A DNA stretch of 39,783 nucleotides from Flavobacteriaceae bacterium (GTDB taxonomy: Bacteria > Bacteroidota > Bacteroidia > Flavobacteriales > Flavobacteriaceae): positions 1 through 39,783 of the forward strand of contig JAOXRU010000389.1 in NCBI GenBank assembly GCA_025800395.1, read 5' to 3'. Numbering within the stretch: the first letter of the stretch is position 1; each line of letters opens with the position of its first letter. Of this stretch, positions 16,904 through 26,800 are shown one piece after another. The notes beneath the pieces were generated by a model. That model was not told the DNA's origin. It saw nothing but the letters and a program-made list of their open reading frames with translations, and did no database searches. Both the position numbers and the translations under genes were made by a program.

Positions 16904-17829
16904 TCACTTAATGATTTCAAGATCAATTTTTTTTCGTCCTTGGACCAAGTGTAATCTATAGACATTGGTAATAAAACAGCTTCCAACGCCTGAGAAATAT
17001 TGGAATGCACAAAACTACCTGTAAACAGTCTTGTATCATCAATACCGTTATTCACTATAGTAATGTTGTACTGCCTCTCTAGGCTTTTAAAAACTACCTT
17101 TAATGGTATACTTGTAAAAACACTTTCGCCACTTATCCAACTGGGTTGGTTGCTCTCTATAATTTCCGTTTCGTCTATTACCTTCCCTTTAAAATATTTA
17201 TATGTTTTGCCCTTTGTTAAAAATACCAAGTTACCATGGGATTGAACTTTAACCCTACCTTCAAAACAGCTAACTAGTAAGAAATCATCATCCTGTAGCA
17301 CACTAAATTGTGTGCCTAGAACCGCTATTTGCCCTTCGCTTGTTTCTACTGTAAATGTGCTGCCTTTGGACACCTTAAAATAAGCCTCTCCTTCTAAGGT
17401 AAGCGTTCTGTTGCTATTCCATTCTTTTTCGTTATAAGATAGCTTAGATTTAGAGTTTAGAATTACCTCCGAATTATCTGGCAATGTTATGGCCAACTGT
17501 TCTCCAAAATTAGAGGTTGTGGTTGTATTTTTTGGCAACAAATACACGATACCCATAAGTAAAATTACGGATGCGGCAACCATAGCTATAGTCCATTTAG
17601 TAAATAAAGGTCTAAGCTTTGTCTTTTTTTTAGATTTAATTTCTTGCAATATGCTTCTATAAACCTCGTCTTTATCGAGCCGGGGTCTCGAAAACAACTC
17701 GGATTCGTTGGCGATTCTAGAAAACAACTTATAATCTTCCGTTGCCTTAAATGCTTGTAATTGCTTTTCCGTAATACTATTGGCAAGCCACTTTGCCAAA
17801 AAGGTTTCCGATTCCTCAAACTGTACCAT
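16900..17829 (-). CDS. FecR-family anti-sigma factor
   Basis: A 309-residue protein: cytoplasmic N-terminus (about 1-85), a single membrane helix (about 86-106, IAMVAASVILLMGIVYLL), the FecR domain (about 112-210, with ITLPDNSEVILNSKSKLSY, LEGEAYFKV and FTVETSEGQIAVLGTQFSV), and a C-terminal DUF4974-like segment (about 230-309, VFTSIPLKVVFKSLERQYN). It sequesters the sigma factor encoded 2 nt upstream and releases it when the receptor, which overlaps its 3' end, is occupied. Confidence 0.9.
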   Translation of the reverse strand: MVQFEESETFLAKWLANSITEKQLQAFKATEDYKLFSRIANESELFSRPRLDKDEVYRSILQEIKSKKKTKLRPLFTKWTIAMVAASVILLMGIVYLLPKNTTTTSNFGEQLAITLPDNSEVILNSKSKLSYNEKEWNSNRTLTLEGEAYFKVSKGSTFTVETSEGQIAVLGTQFSVLQDDDFLLVSCFEGRVKVQSHGNLVFLTKGKTYKYFKGKVIDETEIIESNQPSWISGESVFTSIPLKVVFKSLERQYNITIVNNGIDDTRLFTGSFVHSNISQALEAVLLPMSIDYTWSKDEKKLILKSLSE

Positions 17830-17831
17830 AT

Positions 17832-18341
17832 TTAGATGCCTTTAATTTGTGTTCTTAATGTTTTTAAGGCTAAAGTCATTCGCTTTTCAACTGCCTTAAC
17901 AGAGATATCTAATGCTTCCGCTATGTCTTTGTATGTCTTTTTGTCTATTCTGTTCATCAAAAAAACTTCTCGTTGTTTTACAGGCAAACCAGCAATGGCA
18001 GTGTTGAGTTTCTTTAGAAACTCCTGTTCTTCCAATATATATTCCGGGGTTTCCTGTGTTATAGATTTTGTCTTTAGTTTTTGGTGTTCCAACACTACTT
18101 TTTTATGTGCATAATCATCTAAAAACAGATTGCTGCCCACAGTAAACAAATAGGATTTTGCTTTTTCATACACCACTTTGGAACAGTTGGTCCATAGTCT
18201 TACAAATGCTTCTTGTACCAAATCCTTTGCCAAATCTTTATCTCCACATTTATAAAGGAGAAAGCCAAATAAATTATCGGCTTGAGTGTCGTAAATGGCT
18301 TTAAAGTTAAATGTATCGCATACAGATTTTTTAATACTCAT
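17832..18341 (-). CDS. ECF RNA polymerase sigma factor (FecI-like)
   Basis: A 169-residue sigma-70 family protein. Region 2 (about 12-75) includes NLFGFLLYKCGDKDLAKDLV and EAFVRLWTN; region 4 (about 110-165) includes IAGLPVKQREVFLMNRIDKK, then TYKDIAEALDISVKAVEKRM, a helix-turn-helix for the -35 element. The wording SVKAVEKRMTLALKTLR is typical of the Bacteroidota FecI group. First gene of the operon with the FecR and receptor genes. It probably transcribes the receptor operon and perhaps the divergent lipoprotein at 18601. Confidence 0.9.
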   Translation of the reverse strand: MSIKKSVCDTFNFKAIYDTQADNLFGFLLYKCGDKDLAKDLVQEAFVRLWTNCSKVVYEKAKSYLFTVGSNLFLDDYAHKKVVLEHQKLKTKSITQETPEYILEEQEFLKKLNTAIAGLPVKQREVFLMNRIDKKTYKDIAEALDISVKAVEKRMTLALKTLRTQIKGI

Positions 18342-18600
18342 ATGGGAAAACTATTATACTGTTTATTTATAGAACGGTTATACACAAGAATTCCCTACTT
18401 CTTGTTTCCCATTATTTTTTTTATGTGGAATATTTTACCGCTAGCATGTTCCAATAGAGGCTTTTGTGAAACTATTAAAAAAAAGGAGGTAGGGTATTTA
18501 AAACCTAAATCGTTTCATATCAAAAACAGAACATATTTAAAACAAAAAAATCATGGAGACAAATATAAAAAAATACTTAAAAACACTAAATACCCTGCAC
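18342..18600. promoter_or_regulatory. shared divergent promoter region of the sigma operon and the lipoprotein gene
   Basis: A 259-bp AT-rich gap between outward-reading genes. No exact TAnnTTTG box was found on either strand; the best minus-strand match is TAGTTTTC with no suitable -33 partner. An ECF-specific promoter would not look like the housekeeping one. Confidence 0.4.
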
Positions 18601-20022
18601 ATGAAAAGGTTAAACCTACATTCTTCTTTATTTTTACTATTGTTTATTGCACTTACTATTTCTTGCTCAAAAGACGATGATATGGAAGAACTAAGCAATG
18701 AAGCCGAAATAACAAACTTTAAAATAAATAATATAACGGCTACAATCACAGGTACCGATATAGCCATTACACTTCCCAATGGTGCCAACGCTTCCAGTTT
18801 ATCTGCGGTAGCCACCATTTCTGAAAATGCTACTATAGATCCAGATCCAAAAATAAGTGCTGATTATAGTAAACCCAAAAAATTTACCGTAACGGCACAA
18901 GACGGCAATACCAAAAAGACCTATACCACAACTGTAACTATAGCAGAGGTAAAGCCAAGTGCAGAAAACCCTTTTCCAAAAGGCGTATTTATTTTAAGGT
19001 TGGTACAAGGGCAATTGCGTGAGCTCGACTTTAGACACGCTTCGGGAACAACCAGTACCAAAATATTTCAAAATGCTAATAAAGGACGAAAAATTGACGG
19101 GTTTTCTATAACGGATATTATACCGTATGACAAGGGATATCTTATATTTTCAAACAAAGACGATCAAAGCGCAAGTTCCCTTTTATTTACAGACCTAAAA
19201 CTTACAATAAAAAAAGAACTAACCATAGAAAAGGCCAACGTAAATGCACACCGATATGCACGCATTGGAAACAAGATATATTATACCAACATATCGGATA
19301 TAAACGAAGTAAATCAACCAGACAACAAATCGTACATCATCGATACGGATGCACAAACCTTAAAAAAACTAGATAAGCAATACAAACAATTTTTTGCCGA
19401 CAACAAGGGGCAACTGTACTGCACAGACATTGCCAACGAATTTAACAAGGTTACAGATCTTAACACTTTAAATGTTAGTAAGTTGGCAGAATTCGACCAA
19501 CGTAGCAATAGCTTTGTTTTGGACGACAACAACGTATTGTGGTTTACCTACCGCTCTAGGTACCCCAAAGGCTTTGGAGAGGTGCTAAACTACTCTAGGG
19601 GAATATTCGATTATAAACTAAAAATGGTACGATATGATATTAGCACCAACACCAGAAATGAAGGTACTGCAACGGACGATATTAATAGAGATTCGCACGC
19701 ATTTACATATCATAATAAAGTCTATGTTGTCACCAACCAAAATACACATATAGCCAATGCCAAAAAAGAATTGCAAGAAATATATATGGACGGCAACGAC
19801 ATTAAATTGCGTTCTATTCACCAATTACCAAAAACACAAAACCCTGGCATATTACACGATATACATGCGTATAACTTTACCAACAATAACATGATAATTT
19901 TTGGTACTGGAAACACGACAGGGAATGGCAATTATTATTACGATTTGGATGTGGTTAGCGGCAAAACAAGTGACAGGGTATTAAATCCAAACCGATTGTT
20001 TTATAGAAAGGTTTTGAAATAA
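18601..20022 (+). CDS. DUF5018-like plus beta-propeller lipoprotein
   Basis: The start at 18601 (MKRLNLHSSLFLLLF) is chosen because it gives a SPII signal with Cys22 (ALTISC); an upstream ATG at 18553 adds a leader with no signal features. The product is ~473 residues: an Ig-like domain of the DUF5018 style (about 35-115, ITNFKINNITATITGTDIAI and KKFTVTAQDGNTKKTYTTTV), then a domain of repeated beta-blades (GYLIFSNKDDQSASSLLF, NKIYYTNISDINEV, NNVLWFTYRSRYP), consistent with a propeller. It probably sits on the cell surface and helps the divergent TonB receptor bind its ligand. The ligand is unknown. Confidence 0.75.
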   Translation: MKRLNLHSSLFLLLFIALTISCSKDDDMEELSNEAEITNFKINNITATITGTDIAITLPNGANASSLSAVATISENATIDPDPKISADYSKPKKFTVTAQDGNTKKTYTTTVTIAEVKPSAENPFPKGVFILRLVQGQLRELDFRHASGTTSTKIFQNANKGRKIDGFSITDIIPYDKGYLIFSNKDDQSASSLLFTDLKLTIKKELTIEKANVNAHRYARIGNKIYYTNISDINEVNQPDNKSYIIDTDAQTLKKLDKQYKQFFADNKGQLYCTDIANEFNKVTDLNTLNVSKLAEFDQRSNSFVLDDNNVLWFTYRSRYPKGFGEVLNYSRGIFDYKLKMVRYDISTNTRNEGTATDDINRDSHAFTYHNKVYVVTNQNTHIANAKKELQEIYMDGNDIKLRSIHQLPKTQNPGILHDIHAYNFTNNNMIIFGTGNTTGNGNYYYDLDVVSGKTSDRVLNPNRLFYRKVLK

Positions 20023-20052
20023 TTAGACACTATCTCGCAAACTGTTTAAGCT

Positions 20053-20181
20053 ATACCATTTCTAATTTAAAATTAGCCCGATAAATAGCTGCTTTCTAAT
20101 ACCCATAAAAGAAACAACAGGCTTCTTTTACGCAAAAAAACTTCTGTTTCTTTTATGGGTATCTCAAATTAGAAATGGTAT
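20053..20181. repeat. palindromic repeat family A, intact copy with nested hairpin
   Basis: Outer arms ATACCATTTCTAATTT and AAATTAGAAATGGTAT enclose an inner perfect repeat ATACCCATAAAAGAAACA / TGTTTCTTTTATGGGTAT. It lies 30 bp after the lipoprotein stop and could act as a terminator. Confidence 0.8.
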
Positions 20182-20217
20182 TGTGGTTTAACCTGCGCCT
20201 TTTTAATCCAAATCTCA

Positions 20218-20263
20218 CTATTTATAAGGCTTCTGTGAAGATAATTTATATCGAACTCACATT
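20218..20263 (-). repeat. repeat family B, short form
   Basis: Minus strand starts AATGTGAGTTCGATATAAA and ends GAAGCCTTATAAATAG; nearly the same as 11142-11187. The ~90 bp between the ends in the long form are missing. Confidence 0.65.
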
Positions 20264-20427
20264 GAATAATATTTAATCATAATCAAGAGGTAAAATAATA
20301 GTCCAAAGAACAACACATCGCATTCTTTTGTTGCAAAAACCTATATTTTGTATGTAAAAACCTACTTTTATGCACATAATCGGTGTTAAAATCGTAGAAA
20401 AATAAAAAATTCACGATTGTAAATGCA

Positions 20428-20700
20428 CATTTCTATACAGTTGATTGCAAGTATCTATATTGTGAAATGACATATCTATACAGCGGACTGCAAGTATTTA
20501 TATTGTGAAATCAACATATCTATACAGCGGACTGCAAGTATCTATATTGTGAAATCCACATATCTCTATAGCTAACTGCAAGTATCTATACTGTGCAATA
20601 CAGACATCTATACCAGTAAGCCCATATATCTATACTACCCAATGCACATATCTATACAGATAACGCTTCAAATCTACACTGTGCAATGCACAAATCTATG
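20428..20700. repeat. 44-bp tandem array made of 22-bp half units with TCTATA boxes
   Basis: Six consecutive units start at 20428, 20471, 20515, 20559, 20603 and 20647, with a partial one at 20691. Each unit has two TCTATA-like boxes. Thirteen boxes lie at 20432, 20454, 20475, 20497, 20519, 20541, 20563, 20585, 20607, 20629, 20651, 20673 and 20695, always 21-22 bp apart. No ORF crosses it. Units 2 and 3 are almost identical; later ones are more diverged but keep length and phase. Confidence 0.9.
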
Positions 20701-20756
20701 GGGGCAACTCTATAGATTAAGCATAGAAAGTGGTCATATTACTATGGATGATTATA

Positions 20757-20803
20757 ATACCATTTCTAGTTTCAAATCACCCCAACAAAAACCCTATTAA
20801 AGG
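20757..20803 (-). repeat. repeat family A half copy
   Basis: ATACCATTTCTAGTTTCAAA followed by TCACCCCAACA is the reverse complement of the family's right arm. No second arm is nearby. It lies about 30 bp beyond the ppc stop. Confidence 0.65.
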
Positions 20804-20834
20804 CTGTGCATCCTCAAAGTCGCTACTCTTTATA

Positions 20835-23390
20835 TTATGCCGAATTCCTACTGGCATTAATATTGCCATACAAAGAGCGGGTAACAATCTTGGCATACAA
20901 GTCGGCATGTGGCGAGCCTTTTGCTATCTGATACAAGGCGTACTGCTGTATAACCAACAAGGGCAATACAATTTGCTCCCGTATTTTTACCGATTCTCTA
21001 GATATGGTTTCGTTTTGCATGAGCTGTTCTTGCCCAGAAATTTCGAGCAACATACTTTTCGATAGATCGTACTCGTCTTTCAGTATTTGCCAAAAATCGC
21101 CAAATTCGGCATCGTTTTGCATATAGCTCGTGAGTTCGAAATTGGTTTTTGCCAAAGACATCATACTATTCAGCATTAAGGCTTTAAAAAAGGGTACTTC
21201 TTCAAATAGGTTTTTTACCGCATCTAACTTTCCGGCATCTTTACATGCCTTTAGAGCCGTACCAAGTCCAAAATACCCAGGTACATTTTGTTTTAGTTGG
21301 CTCCAAGACCCCACAAAAGAAATGGCACGCAAGTCGCTAAGGTTTAATTGCTTGTTGTTTCCTCTCTTTCCTGGTCTACTACCAATATTGGCTCTGGTAT
21401 AATACTTTAAAGTAGACCTGTTTTCGAGATACGGAATAAAACTCGGATGCTGCTTTAAGGCTTCGTACTTGGCAAAACTACCCTCGGATAGGGTTTCTAT
21501 AAGTTCTCGCTGTGCTGGCTCTATGGTGTTTTCCTTTCCAAAAATATTGTTGCTAAGTCCTGCTGTAAGCAATTGCTCGGCATGGTGTTTAAACTGCGTT
21601 TTGGTACCATAGGTACTGGTAATTGTTTGCCCTTGCACGGTCATTTGTATCTGATGGTTGGCAACATCTTTGGTCTGTGCTGCATAAAAACGGTGGGTTT
21701 TTCCCCCGCCACGTGCTGGTGGTCCTCCTCTACCATCGAAAAACAATACTTTAATTTGGTTTTCTTTGCAGACCTTACTCAGCGCTTCTTTGGTTTTTAG
21801 AATGGACCAATTGGCTTTTAGGTAACCTCCATCCTTGGTGCCATCGGAGAACCCGAGCATAATGGTATGTGTATCTCCCCTGCGTTGCACATGCTGCCTG
21901 TACATGGGAATATCAAACAGTGCCTGCATTACAGCTCCAGAGTTTTGCATTCCCTTCATGGTTTCGAACAAAGGCACGATGTCAAATCTAATATCTGCTA
22001 CCTTATACCCACTCCAACGAAATAAGGCAAACACAAACAATACCGAATATATGTCTTCCGAATTGCTAATGATATAACGGTGGCAACCATCCTCCCCATT
22101 GGTTTCTTGTATGTTTGCCAACTGTCTAATATTGCGCAAAGTATCGGATACTATGGGTTCGTCGAAGCTATCTGGATCTAGTTGCAAGTCTTTTTCCAAC
22201 AAACAATCTACTAGCGCAGCCTGATCCAATTCGGATAAGTCTTCTTGTATAATACCTTGTTGCCTAAGTATATGGATTACTGCAAGCAGATGTTTACTAT
22301 GGTCCTGACGGATGTCTAGAGACGCAAAATGCGATTTAAAAATATGTACCTTCTGTATAAGACACTGTATCTCTTGTGCATACAAACTATGATAATGCGT
22401 ATCGAGCTGGGTTTTTATCTCCTGCAAATGCGTAATAAGGGTATGGTGCTTTACACAAAAATTGGCATCGAACATTGCCTTATAAAGCAAATCTCTAATT
22501 TTATTCAATGGTTCCTGAACCCCCTTAAAGGTGAGGTTGGTACGCAACGATTTAATTTCGTTATAATAACATTTCATGATATTAATCCGCAGCGCATCTG
22601 CCACCTGTTTGGTTACCGCAGCCGTTACATAAGGATTTCCGTCTCTATCGCCTCCAGGCCAAAATCCTAGTTTTATAATATTGTAATTGTCAAAATCTTG
22701 TCTCCCTATTTCTTTTTTAACATAAGAAAACAACTCTCCTATAGCATCATAGTAAGTATGTCGTAGAATATGAATAATGTTTTGTGCCTCCTCGTAGGGT
22801 GTTGGTTTTTTGGACTGAATTAAAGAGGTAAGTCCCAATTGTTGCAGACTCAAATCTATGGCGTCTAGGTCGTTTGCATCTACCTGGGTGCGCAATTTAG
22901 ACATCAGGTCCAATATAGCCGGACTGTAAAACTGTGTCGGATGTGCAGTAAGTACGATACGTGCGCTAAAGCTACTTAACTTGTCTGCTATCTTGTCCCA
23001 GTTTTTGTTTTTGTCTACCAACTCAAAATAGTCGTGTATAGACAAGCTATTGGTGTATTCCAACAACTTACTGTAGGCAGCATCTTCCACACTATCGTAC
23101 AAAACCACTTGTCGTTCTACATATTGTACAATTTTAAACATAAAGTCCATCTGCTCCTGTTCTGTGGTTAACTCGGCAAACTGTGTAAAAAATATTTCCA
23201 GTATCTCTTGTGGTTCCTTACCAGCACGCAAACCCTTTTCGCACTGCCTTAGCATTACGGGCAACAAGCTTCCAATGGCCTCGCCATGGGTGTACGGAAG
23301 ATTTAGAAATAAACTGTTGTAAATATTAAACTTGTTTAGTACCATTCGTTTAAACTCATCTAATCGGCGTAGTTGCTGTAGCTGTTTCAT
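20835..23390 (-). CDS. ppc: phosphoenolpyruvate carboxylase
   Basis: An 851-residue enzyme that adds bicarbonate to PEP to form oxaloacetate and refill the TCA cycle. Catalytic signatures are present in order: TAHPTQ (about 148-153), GFWPGGDRDGNPYV with the Arg/Asp pair, FFDGRGGPPARGGG (the mobile Arg-Gly loop), SRPGKRG, and SFVGSWSQLKQNVPGYFGLG. It is shorter than the ~880-residue enterobacterial enzyme and ends INASRNSA instead of the usual QNTG; I believe this ending occurs in other short flavobacterial enzymes but cannot check. It is a single gene, divergent from the SusC gene. Confidence 0.95.
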   Translation of the reverse strand: MKQLQQLRRLDEFKRMVLNKFNIYNSLFLNLPYTHGEAIGSLLPVMLRQCEKGLRAGKEPQEILEIFFTQFAELTTEQEQMDFMFKIVQYVERQVVLYDSVEDAAYSKLLEYTNSLSIHDYFELVDKNKNWDKIADKLSSFSARIVLTAHPTQFYSPAILDLMSKLRTQVDANDLDAIDLSLQQLGLTSLIQSKKPTPYEEAQNIIHILRHTYYDAIGELFSYVKKEIGRQDFDNYNIIKLGFWPGGDRDGNPYVTAAVTKQVADALRINIMKCYYNEIKSLRTNLTFKGVQEPLNKIRDLLYKAMFDANFCVKHHTLITHLQEIKTQLDTHYHSLYAQEIQCLIQKVHIFKSHFASLDIRQDHSKHLLAVIHILRQQGIIQEDLSELDQAALVDCLLEKDLQLDPDSFDEPIVSDTLRNIRQLANIQETNGEDGCHRYIISNSEDIYSVLFVFALFRWSGYKVADIRFDIVPLFETMKGMQNSGAVMQALFDIPMYRQHVQRRGDTHTIMLGFSDGTKDGGYLKANWSILKTKEALSKVCKENQIKVLFFDGRGGPPARGGGKTHRFYAAQTKDVANHQIQMTVQGQTITSTYGTKTQFKHHAEQLLTAGLSNNIFGKENTIEPAQRELIETLSEGSFAKYEALKQHPSFIPYLENRSTLKYYTRANIGSRPGKRGNNKQLNLSDLRAISFVGSWSQLKQNVPGYFGLGTALKACKDAGKLDAVKNLFEEVPFFKALMLNSMMSLAKTNFELTSYMQNDAEFGDFWQILKDEYDLSKSMLLEISGQEQLMQNETISRESVKIREQIVLPLLVIQQYALYQIAKGSPHADLYAKIVTRSLYGNINASRNSA

Positions 23391-23842
23391 GGGTGGTTTT
23401 TAGTTTAGTAAACAAACATAGAACAGATGCTAGAGCACCCCATCTTGTTTGTGCAAATTCTCCTTTCAAAGATACGGAATAAAGACTATTTAACCTACCC
23501 ATAATTAGCATAACAAAATAAGTTTTGCGAATTAAAAACACCCAAATAGAGCATTGTTTATATCCTGTGCAATAGCCGCTTAATATTAAGCTAACACAAA
23601 CTTTAAACAAGACCAAAAAGCGGAAGATGCAATTTCTTACAACAAAAACCGCATTGTTAATATTAGGTTATCAAAACCTAGTTTTCAAGGATTCTATATT
23701 AAAAAACTCTTATGCTTTGATCTCTTTTATGTGTTATTGGTTCTAGATTTTATAATTTTTTGTTAATACATATATTTTTACCATTAGTAAACTTTGAGGG
23801 TATTTTTGGTTCATAAATTTAACCAAAGTAAACTTTTTATTA
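23391..23842. other. divergent control region between ppc and the SusC gene
   Basis: A 452-bp AT-rich region with two inverted repeats: a perfect 14-bp palindrome GCTTAATATTAAGC (23578-23591) and TAGGTT-ATCAA-AACCTA (23663-23679). Near-matches to the -7 box (TAAACTTTG at 23788) have one base too many between TA and TTTG. No small gene was seen. Confidence 0.45.
23413..23420 (-). promoter_or_regulatory. possible -7 element of the ppc promoter
   Basis: Minus strand TATGTTTG matches TAnnTTTG exactly and lies 23 bp before the ppc start. No TTG occurs at the usual -33 distance, so the call is weak. Confidence 0.35.
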
Positions 23843-26800
23843 ATGAGAACAAACTTCAAAATAGTACTTACCCTGCTTGGTATTATTTTTTGCGGCACTG
23901 CATTTGCGCAGACCGGCACGGTGAAAGGAATTGTTGTAGACCAATCCAATCTTCCGATATCTGGAGTAAATGTAGTTGTTGTGGACGCCAATAAAGGAGA
24001 CATGACAAAATTTGATGGAGACTTTATTATCGATAAAGTCGAACAAGGAAATGTAAAAATTCAATTTTCCTACTTAGGATTCTCTACCAAAACAGTAGAT
24101 GTAGTAGTAAAACCAAATACAGTGGTGGACCTTGGCACCATAGTATTAATGGAAAGTGCAGAGCAATTAAACGAAATTGTGGTTACTGCATTGGGAATAA
24201 AGCGAGAAACAAAGAAACTAGGATACTCGGTACAAGAGGTATCTGGAGATGAACTTGCCAAAGCAAAAGAGACCAATGTGGTAAACTCTCTGTCTGGTAA
24301 ATTTTCTGGAGTACAAGTAACTGGTGGAAATTCTGGCGTCGGATCTACTTCTGTTATTAGTATACGTGGTGAAGGATCCTTAATTCCAGGAAACAACTCT
24401 CCCTTGTTTATTGTAGATGGTATACCAATTAGTAATGGGGTATCTAGCAACAAATCGGAAGGAAACATGGAGACCGATTATGGAAACGGTGCTCAGGACA
24501 TCAACCCCGACGATATCGAATCTATGTCGGTACTTAAAGGACCAAACGCAACAGCCTTATACGGTTCTAGAGGAGCAAACGGGGTAATTCTTATTACTAC
24601 CAAATCGGGAAAACGCGCACGCGGATTGGGTATTTCGTTTACCAATAGCACCACATTCGAAAGTGTATTGCGTTTGCCACAATGGCAAGACAAATACGGG
24701 CAGGGACAAAATGGTGATTTTGTATTTGGAAACGGTGGATTCGAATCAAACATCAATACAGGTACCAACGATGGTGTAGACGAGAGTTGGGGACCAGCAT
24801 TAGACGGACGCCTAATTGTACAACACGACAGCCCTACTTCTAGCGGATACCGTGCAGGTGATACCGCCCTTAGACCAAGAGATGCAAGCGGTGCCTATAC
24901 CGATACTGCTACTGCTACCCCATGGGTTGCAAATCCCAATAATATCGAAGACTTCTTCCAAACAGGAACAACCGTATCCAACAACCTATCGCTCAACGGC
25001 GCCAACGAAAACGGTAACTTCCGTATCTCATTAACCGATTTGCAAAGCAAAGGTATCTTACCAAATACCGATTACAACAGAAGATCGTACAGCCTAAGTG
25101 GTAGCTATAATCTAAAGGACTGGTTAAAAATATCTTCTTCTTTAAACTATATCAATAGTTTTTCTAAAAACCGACCAAACAACTCTTATGGTACAGAAAA
25201 CATCATGTATTTGTGGGTATGGTTTGGACGACAGATAGACATGAATTCGTTGCGCAATTATTGGCAACCAGGTTTGGAAGGGGTTCAACAGTATAACTAC
25301 AACTACAACTGGCACGACAACCCTTATTTTACCATGTACGAGAACACCAATGCGTTCGACAAACACCGTTTAATAGGAAATGTACGTGCAGATATTACCC
25401 TAAACGAAAACATTTCGTTGATGCTCCGTAGTGGTATCGACTACTTCAACGATTTGCGCACTGGCAAACGTGCCTTTAGTACACAAAGATTTGCTAGAGG
25501 ACAGTACCGAGAAGACGACATCTTTTTTAAAGAACAAAACACCGATTTCTTATTGGCGTTCAATAAAAACCTAAGCGAAGATCTTACACTAGGGGCTTCT
25601 GTAGGTGGAAACTTGCGTACTGTAGAGCGCAGATATAAGCGTATAAGTGCCAACTCGCTTTCTGTGCCAAATGTATACAACTTCCAAAATGCCAACGAGC
25701 CATTGTCGAAAACACAAGACAACAACAAACGAGAAGTACAGAGTTTGTATGCCTTTGCCAATATTGCCTATAAAGACTATTTGTTCTTAGATATTACAGG
25801 AAGAAACGACTGGTCTAGTACTTTACCAAAAGGAAACAACTCCTATTTCTATCCATCGGTAGGTGTAAGTGCCATCCTATCGGATATGTTTACCATGCCA
25901 AAAGCCATCTCTTTTGCAAAGCTTAGAGCTGGTTGGGCACAGGTAGGAAACGATACCGACCCGTACAACATTGTATCTACTTATGCCTTTAGAGAAGCCT
26001 TTAATGGCGTACCAAGGGTAGCTGCTTTTTCAACACTAAAAAATGCAGATCTAAAACCCGAAAAAACCAACTCTATAGAATTGGGAGCAGATTTGCGCTT
26101 CTTCAACAACCGTATTGGTTTGGATGTAGCAGTTTACCAATCCAATGTGCGCAACCAAATCCTTAGTTTGCCAGTATCGCAGACCTCTGGTTTGAGCAAC
26201 CGTATTATCAATGCTGGTGAAGTAGAAAACAAAGGTATCGAACTTACCCTAAACCTAAAGCCCATACAAACCGAGAACTTTGGTTGGAATATCCATACCA
26301 ACTTCACGGCAAACAGAGGGGAGGTAAAAGAACTTATAGGTGACTTAAAAACCTACCAAATTGCAGAAAACAATGGGGTACAGATTCTTGCCAAAATTGG
26401 CGAGCGCGTAGGCGACATGTATGGTACCGGATTTGAAATGGTAGATGGTAAAATACTATACGAAAACGGATTGCCAGTACGTAGTAGCGAATTGGTAAAA
26501 CTAGGAAACTACAATCCAGACTTTATGGTGGGTATCCAAAACAGTTTCCGTTACAAAAACTTCAACCTAGGCATATTATTCGACTGGAGACAAGGTGGCG
26601 AGATACACTCTCGTACGGTAGCTATTGGTGGTACTACAGGTATGTTAGATTTTACTGCTGAAGGTAGAGAAACTGGTATTGTTGGAGATGGTGTACGTGC
26701 CGATGGCAACGGTGGCTATGTGCCAAACGATGTAAATGTAGCTGCATCTGCTTATTATTCTTCTACCTATAGTAGAGGAAACGAGGCAGTGCCAATTTAC

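Noticed and set aside
18282..18680. A 132-codon frame across the divergent promoter
   Set aside because: It overlaps the start of the sigma factor gene on the other strand and the lipoprotein gene in another frame; its sequence is low-complexity Phe/Lys/Tyr.
20428..20700. CRISPR array
   Set aside because: The repetition is continuous 44-bp tandem units with no unique spacers, and no cas genes are nearby.
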